The position numbers and the translations under genes were made by a program. Below are positions 40,994 through 54,900 of a stretch of 64,000 nt of DNA, piece after piece. The notes under the pieces are model-generated. The model was given only the letters and a program-made list of their open reading frames with translations, was not told where the DNA came from and ran no database searches. Positions within the stretch are counted from its first letter, which is position 1. Every line of letters starts with the position of its first letter. Source of the stretch: GWB2-37-7 sp942492835 (lineage in GTDB: Bacteria > Bacillota > Clostridia > Lutisporales > Lutisporaceae); contig OW818645.1 in the NCBI GenBank assembly GCA_942492835.1, positions 2,108,001-2,172,000 of the forward strand, given 5' to 3'.

Positions 40994-42910
40994 ATGGAGG
41001 AAAACAAGAATAATATTCAGCAATATGAAGCAGAGCAAATACAGGTACTAGAAGGTCTAGAAGCGGTTCGTAAAAGACCAGGTATGTATATAGGCAGTAC
41101 AGGATTAAAGGGTCTGCATCATCTTGTATGGGAAATAGTAGACAATGCAGTAGATGAAGTTTATGAAGGTGGATGTAGGAATATAAATGTATTTATACAC
41201 CCAGGTAACTCAGTTAGTGTAGAGGATGACGGTAGAGGTTTCCCTGTTGGAATACATCCAAAAATGGGTATACCAGCTGTTGAAGTTGCTCTTACTGTGC
41301 TGCATGCAGGAAGTAAATTTGGTGGTGGCGGTTACAAGGTATCTGGCGGACTTCATGGAGTTGGGGTATCTGTAGTTAATGCTTTATCAGAATGGCTAGA
41401 AGTAAAAGTAAAAAGAGATGGGAAAATACATCAGCAAAGATATTCAAGAGGTAATTCTATAACAAAATTAACTGTAATTGGTGATACAGAGACTACAGGA
41501 ACTACAGTATCTTTCAAGCCTGACCCTGAAGTATTTGAAGAAATAGAATTCAATTTTGATACTTTAGAGCATAGATTTAGAGAATTAGCCTTCTTAAATA
41601 AGGGAGTCAAAATATATATTAAAGACGAAAGATATGATGTTGAGAAAACCTTTATGTATGAAGGTGGTCTAGTATCCTTTGTTAAATATCTAAACAAAAG
41701 CAAAGATCCGCTGCATGATGAGCCAATATATATTCATACAAAGAAGGATAACTTAGAGGTTGAGATTGCGATACAGTATAATTCTAGCTATAGTGAAAAT
41801 ATTTTAAGCTTTGCAAATAATATAAACACCTTAGAAGGTGGCACACATGCTAGTGGCTTTAAAAACGCACTTACAAAGGTTATAAATGATTATGGTAGAA
41901 AGTATAAATTTATTAAAGAAAATATGCCAAATCTTCAGGGTGAAGATGTAAGAGAAGGTCTGACAACTGTAATAAGTGTAAAGCTAACAGATCCTCAATT
42001 TGAGGGTCAAACTAAGACAAAACTTGGAAATCCTGAAGTAAGAGGATTAGTTGATTCTGTAGTTACAGAGAATTTTGAATCATATCTTGAAGAAAATCCT
42101 TCAAGTGCAAAAATAATAATGGAAAAAGCCTTAACCGCTTCAAGGGCTAGAGAAGCTGCCAAAAAGGCAAGAGAGCTTACAAGAAGAAAGAATGTACTTG
42201 AGAGCACTAGTCTTCCTGGTAAATTGGCAGATTGTTCAGAGAAAGACCCTGCATTAAGCGAAATTTACATAGTTGAAGGTGATTCTGCAGGTGGATCAGC
42301 AAAGCAGGGAAGAGATAGAAAAAATCAAGCTATACTACCTTTAAGAGGTAAAATTCTTAATGTTGAAAAAGCAAGATTAGATAGAATTCTTTCTAGTGAA
42401 ATGTTAAAAAACATGATAACTGCTTTTGGAGCAGGAATAAGTGATGATTTCAATATTGAGAAAATGCGTTATCACAAAATAATACTTATGACGGATGCCG
42501 ACGTAGATGGTGCTCATATTAGGGTATTACTGCTTACATTCTTTTACAGATATATGAGACCTCTTATTGATGCAGGCTATGTTTATATTGCACAACCGCC
42601 TTTATATGGGGTAAAGAACAAAGCAGGATCAAAAATTTATGGTTATGCATATAATGACAAAGAGCTTAGTGAACTATTGAAAAAACATAAAGATGCAACA
42701 ATTCAAAGATATAAAGGTCTTGGAGAAATGAATGCAACACAGCTTTGGGATACAACTATGGATCCCGAAACTAGAACTATATTGCAGGTTACTTCGGAAG
42801 ATGCAGCAGCAGCAGATGAAATATTAACTATAACCATGGGAGAAAAGGTTGAACCAAGAAGAGAATTTATCGAGCAAAATGCGAAGTATGTAAGAAACTT
42901 AGATATATAG
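40994..42910 (+). CDS. gyrB: DNA gyrase subunit B
   Basis: A 638-residue ATPase subunit of gyrase. GHKL ATP site with EIVDNAVDEVYEGG, DGRGFPVGIHPKMG and GGLHGVGVSVVNALS. TOPRIM domain with IVEGDSAGGSAKQGRDR near residue 428 and LMTDADVDGAHIR. C-terminal RYKGLGEMNATQLWDTTM. Normal length for a Firmicute GyrB. GGAGG lies 13 nt before the ATG, slightly long. 38 nt before gyrA. Confidence 0.98.
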   Translation: MEENKNNIQQYEAEQIQVLEGLEAVRKRPGMYIGSTGLKGLHHLVWEIVDNAVDEVYEGGCRNINVFIHPGNSVSVEDDGRGFPVGIHPKMGIPAVEVALTVLHAGSKFGGGGYKVSGGLHGVGVSVVNALSEWLEVKVKRDGKIHQQRYSRGNSITKLTVIGDTETTGTTVSFKPDPEVFEEIEFNFDTLEHRFRELAFLNKGVKIYIKDERYDVEKTFMYEGGLVSFVKYLNKSKDPLHDEPIYIHTKKDNLEVEIAIQYNSSYSENILSFANNINTLEGGTHASGFKNALTKVINDYGRKYKFIKENMPNLQGEDVREGLTTVISVKLTDPQFEGQTKTKLGNPEVRGLVDSVVTENFESYLEENPSSAKIIMEKALTASRAREAAKKARELTRRKNVLESTSLPGKLADCSEKDPALSEIYIVEGDSAGGSAKQGRDRKNQAILPLRGKILNVEKARLDRILSSEMLKNMITAFGAGISDDFNIEKMRYHKIILMTDADVDGAHIRVLLLTFFYRYMRPLIDAGYVYIAQPPLYGVKNKAGSKIYGYAYNDKELSELLKKHKDATIQRYKGLGEMNATQLWDTTMDPETRTILQVTSEDAAAADEILTITMGEKVEPRREFIEQNAKYVRNLDI

Positions 42911-42948
42911 TTTAATATTCTTAAGAAGAGTTTTTGGAGGTAAATGTA

Positions 42949-45378
42949 TTGGATATAGAAAATCAAAGAATAATTCCACAAAATATAGAAGATGAGGTAA
43001 AAACGTCTTTTATAGACTATGCAATGAGTGTTATAGTAGCACGTGCTCTACCAGATGTAAGAGATGGACTAAAACCAGTTCATAGACGTATACTTTATGC
43101 TATGAATAATTCTGGATTTACACCAGATAAACCATATCGTAAATCAGCAACCACCGTTGGTGAAGTTTTGGGTAAATATCATCCACATGGTGATACAGCA
43201 GTATATGATACTATGGTTAGAATGGCACAGGATTTTTCATATAGATATCCATTAGTTGATGGTCACGGAAACTTTGGTTCTGTTGATGGTGATGGTGCAG
43301 CTGCAATGCGTTATACAGAAGCAAGAATGTCAAAGATATCTATGGAGTTATTAAGAGATATTGAGAAAGAAACAGTGGATTTTGTACCAAATTATGATGA
43401 AAGTCTAAAAGAGCCGTCCGTATTACCAGCAAGATATCCTAATCTTCTAGTTAATGGGGTAAATGGTATAGCAGTTGGTATGGCAACCTCAATACCTCCT
43501 CATAACTTAGGAGAGGTAATTGACTGTGTTATTGCCACCATGGAAAATCCGGAAATTGAACTAGAAGAAATGATGAAGTATATAAAAGGTCCAGATTTTC
43601 CAACTGCTGGTATAATAATGGGCAGGGAAGGAATAAAAAAAGCTTACGCTACAGGCAGAGGTAAGGTTATAGTTAGGGCAGATGCTGAAATAGAGCAAAT
43701 GCCAGGTAATAAGTCAAGAATATTGATTAGCGAAATTCCATATCAAGTAAATAAGGCAAATACTATAGAAAAAATAGCTGATCTTGTAAAAGAAAAGAAA
43801 ATAGAAGGTATATCAGACCTTCGAGATGAATCTGACAGAACAGGTATGAGAATAGTTATAGAACTAAAGAGAGACGTAAATGCAAATATAGTTCTAAATC
43901 AGCTCTATAAGCATACACAGCTGCAGGATACCTTTGGTATCATAATGCTTGCACTGGTTGATGGATTACCAAAAGTATTAAATCTAAAAGAAATTATAAA
44001 ACATTATATAAATCACCAAATAGATGTAGTAACCAGAAGAACACAGTATGATCTTAAAAAGGCTGAAGCAAGAGCACATATTTTAGAGGGATTAAGAATA
44101 GCCCTTGATAATATTGATGAGATTATAAGAATAATCAGAGGTTCTAAGACAGTAGCCGAAGCTAAGCAGAGTATGATGGAGAGGTTTGGACTATCTGAAG
44201 CTCAATCAGATGCTATAACTGAAATGAGACTAAGAACTCTTACTGGTTTGGAAAGAGGCAAAATAGAAGAAGAATACTTAGGCTTGATTAAAGATATTGA
44301 ATATTTCAGATCTTTGCTTGCCGATCAATATAAGTTATTTATGGTTATAAAAGGTGAACTTCTCGAAATAAAGAAGAAGTATTCAGATCCTAGAAGAACA
44401 AGAATCACAGCTTCTCTTGAGGAAATGAACGATGAAGATTTTATAGAAGAACAAGAGGTTGCAGTTACAATAACTCACTTTGGCTATGTCAAGAGACTTC
44501 CTGCAGATACATACAAGAGTCAAAGACGAGGAGGCAAAGGAATTACTGGATTGCAAACCAGAGAAGATGATTTTGTAGAAAATCTTTTCATTACCTCTAC
44601 TCATAATTACATTTTATTCTTTACAAATAAAGGTAAAATGTACAAATTGAAAACTTACGAAATCCCAGAAGCTGGAAGACAGGCAAAGGGTACCGCATTA
44701 GTAAATCTATTACAGTTGGATGCTAATGAAAAGGTAAGCGCTGTAATAAATATCAAGGATTTCCAAGATGGAAAATACCTAATATTTATGACAAAGCATG
44801 GATTAGTAAAGAAAACAGAGCTTCATGCATATGAAACAACAAGAAGTACAGGAATAACTGCGATAACCCTGCTAGAACAGGATGAGCTAATTTCTGTTAA
44901 GTTAACAAGAGGAACAACAGAGCTTATAACTGCTACTAAAGCAGGTATGTCTATAAGATTTGATGAAAACGATGTAAGAAGCATGGGAAGATCCGCACAG
45001 GGAGTAAGAGGAATTAGACTTAGCAAAGAAGACGTAGTTATAGGCATGGACATAATTGAAGAAAATGCAGATCTTCTTGTAATAAGTCAAAATGGCTTTG
45101 GAAAGAGAACTCATTTAGACGAATACAGAATACAAACCAGAGGCGGTAAAGGAATACTTACATCAAAGATAACTTCTAGAACAGGTGAGCTTGTAGGTAT
45201 GAAGATAGTAAAGGAAAATGATGAAATTATGCTTATTAACACAAGTGGCATAATTATTAGAATCAATATAAATGAAATATCAGAACTCGGTAGAACTACT
45301 CAAGGTGTAAAGGTCATGAGAGTAAAAGAAAGTGACAGTATAGTATCTATAGCAAAAATCAGTGCAGAAATAGAATAA
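42949..45378 (+). CDS. gyrA: DNA gyrase subunit A
   Basis: An 809-residue DNA-cleaving subunit. Catalytic tyrosine in MRYTEARMS near residue 121. Quinolone region HPHGDTAVYDTMVRMAQ carries Thr and Asp at the usual resistance positions, i.e. wild-type-like. The C-terminal DNA-wrapping beta-pinwheel has the GyrA box QRRGGKG near 525. The TTG at 42949 lies 8 nt after GGAGG, so the five residues encoded upstream are excluded. Ends at a strong terminator. Confidence 0.98.
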   Translation: MDIENQRIIPQNIEDEVKTSFIDYAMSVIVARALPDVRDGLKPVHRRILYAMNNSGFTPDKPYRKSATTVGEVLGKYHPHGDTAVYDTMVRMAQDFSYRYPLVDGHGNFGSVDGDGAAAMRYTEARMSKISMELLRDIEKETVDFVPNYDESLKEPSVLPARYPNLLVNGVNGIAVGMATSIPPHNLGEVIDCVIATMENPEIELEEMMKYIKGPDFPTAGIIMGREGIKKAYATGRGKVIVRADAEIEQMPGNKSRILISEIPYQVNKANTIEKIADLVKEKKIEGISDLRDESDRTGMRIVIELKRDVNANIVLNQLYKHTQLQDTFGIIMLALVDGLPKVLNLKEIIKHYINHQIDVVTRRTQYDLKKAEARAHILEGLRIALDNIDEIIRIIRGSKTVAEAKQSMMERFGLSEAQSDAITEMRLRTLTGLERGKIEEEYLGLIKDIEYFRSLLADQYKLFMVIKGELLEIKKKYSDPRRTRITASLEEMNDEDFIEEQEVAVTITHFGYVKRLPADTYKSQRRGGKGITGLQTREDDFVENLFITSTHNYILFFTNKGKMYKLKTYEIPEAGRQAKGTALVNLLQLDANEKVSAVINIKDFQDGKYLIFMTKHGLVKKTELHAYETTRSTGITAITLLEQDELISVKLTRGTTELITATKAGMSIRFDENDVRSMGRSAQGVRGIRLSKEDVVIGMDIIEENADLLVISQNGFGKRTHLDEYRIQTRGGKGILTSKITSRTGELVGMKIVKENDEIMLINTSGIIIRININEISELGRTTQGVKVMRVKESDSIVSIAKISAEIE

Positions 45379-45385
45379 TATTTGC

Positions 45386-45431
45386 AAAAAAGCTGTTAAA
45401 CTTGTATACTGGTTTAACAGCTTTTTTTTTA
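45386..45431 (+). terminator. Terminator of gyrB-gyrA
   Basis: A 12-bp stem (AAGCTGTTAAAC with GTTTAACAGCTT) with a long T run after it. Confidence 0.9.
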
Positions 45432-45465
45432 ATAAAACTTTTTTATTAAAAAGAGGAGACAAATT

Positions 45466-45699
45466 TATATAAAAGCTGAAATCAAACTTTATTTGTATTT
45501 GAAAAGTATAGAAATGAAGTAACAACAAAAACTATTAATATAAAAGAAATCATAACTAATGATGAAGCTTTAAGATTAATTGACAATAAAAGCATTAGGT
45601 GAAGATATTTTTAATCACAGTGTAAATTTAGAACATACAATAAAAAATATGATGGTACAGGTTATTAAAGCAAAATATCAAAAAATTCCAGTTGACTAG
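45466..45699 (+). pseudogene. Decayed gene fragment between gyrA and the rRNA operon
   Basis: Three consecutive open segments in different frames, broken by stops at 45520-45522 and 45600-45602 and ending at a TAG at 45697-45699. Together they give a coherent hydrophilic protein-like text (IKEIITNDEALRLIDNKS, then EDIFNHSVNLEHTIKNMM and QVIKAKYQKIPVD). GAGGAG lies just upstream at 45453-45458 but no start codon remains. The codon use looks coding-like. Family not recognised. The -35 of rRNA promoter P1 lies inside its last codons. Confidence 0.4.
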
Positions 45700-45720
45700 A
45701 AGGTTATAACATGATAAGAT
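45692..45720 (+). promoter_or_regulatory. rRNA operon promoter P1
   Basis: TTGACT (45692-45697), 17-bp spacer, TAAGAT (45715-45720). The segment GTTGACT-aga-GGTTATAACATG resembles the promoter inside the 16S-23S spacer at 47964, so the two probably share an origin. Confidence 0.7.
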
Positions 45721-45798
45721 GTAATTCCTAGCTAAGCTGGGGAGCAAAAAAGACAAGATAGTGGAAGACATAAAGAAAAAATAAATTGAAAAATTATG

Positions 45799-45827
45799 TT
45801 GACAAATGTCATATAATTTGATAACAT
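45799..45827 (+). promoter_or_regulatory. rRNA operon promoter P2
   Basis: Perfect TTGACA (45799-45804), 17-bp spacer, TAACAT (45822-45827), about 130 nt before mature 16S. Tandem promoters are normal for clostridial rRNA operons. Confidence 0.7.
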
Positions 45828-45856
45828 AATAAAGGTCGACATTAGATGTTGACATG

Positions 45857-45881
45857 GTCCTTGAAAACTAAACAGTGTAAC
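45857..45881 (+). other. 16S processing stem, 5' arm
   Basis: GTCCTTGAAAACTAAACAG and the next six bases are complementary, with one mismatch, to 47589-47613 downstream of 16S. The long duplex would be cut by RNase III to release pre-16S rRNA. Confidence 0.8.
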
Positions 45882-45954
45882 GAAACCAAGAAAATTAATT
45901 CTTTTGAGTAGGTTCAAACAATTAGTTGAAATCACAGAGATGTGATTAAATATT

Positions 45955-47483
<1,529 letters not shown>

Positions 47484-47588
47484 AGCATTACAGACTGAAA
47501 AATGTTTGTATATCCTATGGTCGATAGTCACAAATCGAAAGAGATGTGCACTATATTTTAAATAACCTGACCAAAAGAGTTAAGGTTA

Positions 47589-47613
47589 GTTACACTGGTT
47601 AGTTTTCAAGGAC
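47589..47613 (+). other. 16S processing stem, 3' arm
   Basis: GTTACACTGGTTAGTTTTC and the next six bases pair with 45857-45881 across the whole 16S gene. Confidence 0.8.
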
Positions 47614-47674
47614 TATAAAGTTTAAAAACTTAATAGTCTTTGTTAAAGAGAAGATATAATGTTTTCTTTAATAT

Positions 47675-47750
47675 GGGGGTGTAGCTCAGCTGGGAGAGCA
47701 CCTGCCTTGCACGCAGGGGGTCAACGGTTCGATCCCGTTCATCTCCACCA
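47675..47750 (+). tRNA. tRNA-Ala (anticodon UGC)
   Basis: 76 nt with encoded CCA. Acceptor GGGGGTG/CATCTCC contains the G3-U70 pair that identifies alanine tRNAs. D arm GCTCAGCTGGGAGAGC, anticodon TGC at 47708-47710, T arm GGTTCGATCCC. It lies in the 16S-23S spacer as usual. Confidence 0.98.
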
Positions 47751-47788
47751 ACTTTTTTAACTACCCAGTAGTTAAACTCTATATACGA

Positions 47789-47865
<77 letters not shown>

Positions 47866-47964
47866 ACTTTTTACGTAAAGAAGAGGAGTAAAAGATTAAC
47901 AATCCTTTTTGATAAGCGTAACGTAGTAATCTGAGACGTGAGACAAAATGTAAAAAAATACAAG

Positions 47965-47993
47965 TTGACTCGAAAGAGTATAACATGTATAAT
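47965..47993 (+). promoter_or_regulatory. Promoter inside the 16S-23S spacer
   Basis: TTGACT (47965-47970), 17-bp spacer, perfect TATAAT (47988-47993), about 170 nt before 23S. Better than either promoter in front of 16S. It could drive 23S-5S separately. Confidence 0.65.
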
Positions 47994-48048
47994 AGTAATT
48001 CCCGGTGAGAGACAAGCAAAGTCTTGAGGGAATGAAAGAAGATTCAAA

Positions 48049-48075
48049 TGTACCTTGAAAACTGCACAATACATT
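48049..48075 (+). other. 23S processing stem, 5' arm
   Basis: TGTACCTTGAAAACTGCACA and the next seven bases are complementary to 51383-51409 in the 23S-5S spacer with two mismatches, forming a 27-bp RNase III-type duplex around 23S. Confidence 0.8.
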
Positions 48076-48160
48076 GAAAAGATCCAGGGTAATTAATCTC
48101 GAAAGAGAGTAATTAAACACAATAACGCTGAGGAATAAAAAGAGTTCAAAAGAACTTCTT

Positions 48161-51072
<2,912 letters not shown>

Positions 51073-51427
51073 ACAAAGGTTAGAAACTTAGAGCTTCTTC
51101 AAATGCAGATATGCTTTAGCTTATCGTGGCATTTGATATAGAAGGTCTTAGGAGATAACCGAACAAAGGTTTTACAATTAGAAATTCTCTTTTGCGGGCT
51201 GCTCATCCATGAACAGTGTAGCGAAAGTAATAGAATTTCTTAGTGGAAAACCGTAGAAAACATCGATAAAACCTAAGAACATAATCAAATGCAGGTATCA
51301 TAAAGTTACCACAGCATTAGAAATATATCTTAGTGAAATATCGTAAGTAACACAAATTCAGCGTTACAAAATAGATAAATTAAATGTATTGTGCAGTTTT
51401 GAAGGTGCAAAAACATCTTCAAACAAA
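51073..51427 (+). other. 23S-5S spacer
   Basis: 355 bases with no tRNA. Contains the 3' arm of the 23S processing stem (51383-51409). Otherwise no recognisable element; several short repeats of TTAGAAATTCT/AGAATTTCT type near 51178-51240 can form a hairpin. Confidence 0.7.
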
Positions 51428-51544
51428 TCTGGTGGCAATAACGGAGAGGTCACACCTGTTCCCATACCGAACACAGAAGTTAAGCTCTCCAGTGCTGATG
51501 GTACTTGGACCGCAGGGTCCTGGGAGAGTAAGTCGTCGCCGGGT
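51428..51544 (+). rRNA. rrf: 5S ribosomal RNA
   Basis: About 117 nt. Contains GGAGAGGTCACACCTGTTCCC, then CCGAACACAGAAGTTAAGC, and ends GTCGCCGGGT pairing with the 5' CTGGTGGC. Followed immediately by a strong terminator. Confidence 0.97.
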
Positions 51545-51548
51545 AAAC

Positions 51549-51580
51549 AAAAAGACAGTCAGAAATGACTGTCTTTTTAT
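51549..51580 (+). terminator. Terminator of the rRNA operon
   Basis: A 13-bp perfect stem (AAAAAGACAGTCA with TGACTGTCTTTTT) with a GAAA tetraloop. Confidence 0.95.
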
Positions 51581-51677
51581 TGTACTATTATTTAATCTGG
51601 TTGAAACTGAATACGCAGTCTGTTAACCATTTGAAGTAAAGTTTTTCTCTAATCACTAGTCATCGTTAGGTGAGCAG

Positions 51678-51705
51678 AAAAAATCAGTCAGAAGTGGCTG
51701 TTTTT
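51678..51705 (+). terminator. Second, degenerate copy of the rRNA terminator
   Basis: AAAATCAGTCA-GAAG-TGGCTGTTTTT has the same design as the first terminator with one mismatch and one G-U pair. Backup terminator or remnant of a duplicated 5S tail. Confidence 0.6.
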
Positions 51706-51974
51706 ATATAAAATTTATCGGTTTATATAAATTGAGTATATAGTCAGTAAGCCTTTTGATACTATGTAACACCTAAGTTTCATGTTAAACTAAGGTTATA
51801 TTTCTATAAATATAATAATATTGCCAAAACTGTTACATTTTTAGCAGTTTTAGGCTATAATATAAGTTATAAAAAGATAAGATAAAGAGTAAATTTGATT
51901 ACTATATTAAATAATTGGTATCAAATTTAAATAAATTACATACATTGAGAAAAATTCTTTGAGTGGGTGAAAAT
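51706..51974. promoter_or_regulatory. AT-rich region upstream of the first giant GGDEF gene
   Basis: About 270 bases without a gene. It must hold the promoter of the gene at 51975. AT-rich, with a TATAAT-like box near 51857-51862 (CTATAATATAAG) but no clear -35. An inverted GCCAAAACTGTTAC...GTTTTAGGC type repeat lies at 51823-51854. Confidence 0.4.
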
Positions 51975-54900
51975 ATGCAACTTATTAATAACCAGTATTA
52001 TATTATAGGTAAGATTAGAGAAGAAAAGCACTATACATTGTATAATGTACAAGACATACAAAAAGCTAATCAACTTAAGTATCTGATGATGATAGAGAAT
52101 CATAAAGATAATGAAGCATTTATAAAATTTATGAAGAGTAATATATATGATTATTCTAATCTGTCTCATCCTAATATTGCACAGTATTTCTTTTTTAATA
52201 AAGTAATTACTTTAGATAATAAACCTATAGTAAAAAGCAAGTATTACCTAACTATTGAAAATTTAGATGGTCAAAATATTTTTGAAGCTTCAAATGATCT
52301 GAGATTTGAAGAAAAGTTAGATCTTGTAATACAGCTTTGTTCAGCCGTTAAGTATCTTCATTTGAAGGGTTATTTGTTATGTAATATAAGAGGGAATGAA
52401 ATTTATTTAGTTAAGAGAGATAAAAAAAATATATTGAAGCTAGGTACAATTCCGTATCCGCAAAATTTAGATAACAGCAATATACTAAAAATTGAAGATA
52501 ACTTATTTAAAGCGCCAGAGGTTTATAAAAGAGAGCCTTATAGTAAACTTTCAGATATTTATATGTTGGGTATAATTATATTTTACTTTATGAGTGGAAT
52601 TGAGATATCTAAGAGCAATTTTACAAAAGATATAATCAATTTCAAGTCTAATGAAGATAGCGATTTTATAAAAATTATAGATATAATTTCAAAATGTACA
52701 AATTTAGATTCAAATTTGAGATACCAAGATTTATTGGAGCTTGTGGAAGATATCAATAAGACATTTTGTAAAAATTATAAAGTAATAAATAAGAACTCAA
52801 TTGAAAGAGTTCAAAGATACAAATCGAAGCTAATAGTGGAAAAGAAGTATATAAATAAAATATTAGAGTTAGCAAAAGGATTTTTCTATGAAGAGGTTGA
52901 GATGCGAGGTGCATTTGTAGAGTTCATGGAAGGGTCACTAAAGAGTGAATTTATAAATACTTTATCCCTAGGAAGCAATCAGGAGGGATATATTTCTACT
53001 ATCATAAGTATGAACAAAGAGGCAAAGAGACCTTTTGAATATATTACACCATTTATAAAGGAGTTATTTAAAAATTGTGACAAGGATACATACAGCAAAT
53101 ACAATGAATTATTAATTTACATTTTTGGCGAAATGGCTAGTGATATCTGTAATAGCTTAAGTGAAGAAAGCACAATGAATCTTAAGTTTAGATTTTTAAA
53201 TTTTATTACTGAAGCTGTATCTAAAACAACTAGGGTATTAATAGCAGAAAATATTTTCTTTGCGGATAAGGACTCGCTTGGATTAATAAAACTTGTTTTT
53301 CAGAATAACAGATGTAGAGAATTGTTTATAATTGTATCAGCAGATGAAGCAATGATAGACTACTATAAAAATACAAAAGATTATAAAGAGATAGTACTCG
53401 AAAACCAAATGCATTATGTTAGATTAATTAATTACAATATTACTGAAACAGGAACGTATATTAAAACCATACTCGGAACCACAAAAATACCTATGAATTT
53501 TACAGAAGAGGTATACAAGTATACTGATGGTACACCTGAGTACATATATGCAATGTTAAATACATTTATAAATAATGAAGATATTTATGTAGATAAAACC
53601 GGAGAGTGGGTATTTGATAGGGTAAAGTTTAATGAATTAAATATATTGTTTAATCTTAATGAGATTAACTTAGATAAAATAAAGGGTTTAGAACCAATAT
53701 ATCAAAATGCATTAAGAGTCTCTTCAGTTTATGAAGGTTCTTTATCTCCACAGTTATTAGCTAGTCAAATGGGAATAGCGACAAGCTCGTCCTTGGAGAT
53801 ATTGAATTATTTTTCTTATATTGATATTATGCTTAGAAAAGTTGATGATTTTGGAATAAGTTATGATTTTAAATCAGCTAATCTTAAGAAGTCAATATAT
53901 GATAAGCTTCTAGAAGATGAAAAAGCAGAACTTCATCTTGCAGCAGCTATTGATTTAGAGGAGATTGGTGAAAGTAGTGAGTATAAAAATAATAATGAAT
54001 TGATATTTCATCTTGTTAAAAGTAATAGGTCAAGTAAAGCTATAGATCTTTTGATAAATAATGCTAAGGAGTTTTCATCAGCTAATCTAATTAATCAAGC
54101 TATACAAGCATTATTTCAGGCCTATGAGTTGTTTAAGTCTGAGGATACTTCGTATAAAAAACTGAGACTTTGTAATGAGCTTGGCAAGCTTTATATTCAA
54201 ATAAACAGCTTTGACAATAGCATAAAATTTCTAAACGAAGCAGAACAACTTGCAATAATTCATAATGACCAAAAGAGTTTGATTGATGTTTATGTTGAGA
54301 AGATAAATATATCACATAGAGTTAAGGAAGATAAAAACACTTTATATTATATAAGGAAGGCAAAGCAGCTACTTAGATATGTAGAGTATTATGAAGGGTT
54401 TTATGAGTATATTTTATGCCTAAATGATTTTATGATGGACAAAAGAAAGTATCATTCATATATAAGAATATTGTATACCGCGCTTATTAATATTGATAAG
54501 AATAGATTTCAATTGTACTATGCAAGGCTTTTGGTGCAGTATGGAGTAAATCTTACAAAGGCTAGGAAGATAGGTGGTAGCATAGATATACTACAGGAAG
54601 CGGCAACAGTATTTGAAGAGTTGGGAGAGTATAAGCATTTACCCCAGGTATATAATGCAATAGGAACCTGCTATTTGGATATGTTTAATGACTATTCTAA
54701 AGCTAAGGATTATTATGAAAAGGCATTGGGTGTAAGTGTTAAGACAAATAACTTAAAATATGCACAAAAGATATATAACAATATGGCAGAACTATATAGA
54801 GAACAGGATAAGTATCCAAAGGCCATGGATTATTATAAGCAAAGCTCAGAAACTGCTAAGGCTATTCAAAGAAGATATGATAAAGTTCTTGTTGATTTAA

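Noticed and set aside
51073..51427. Possible tRNA in the 23S-5S spacer
   Set aside because: No cloverleaf, no GGTTCGA-type T arm and no CCA end could be found.
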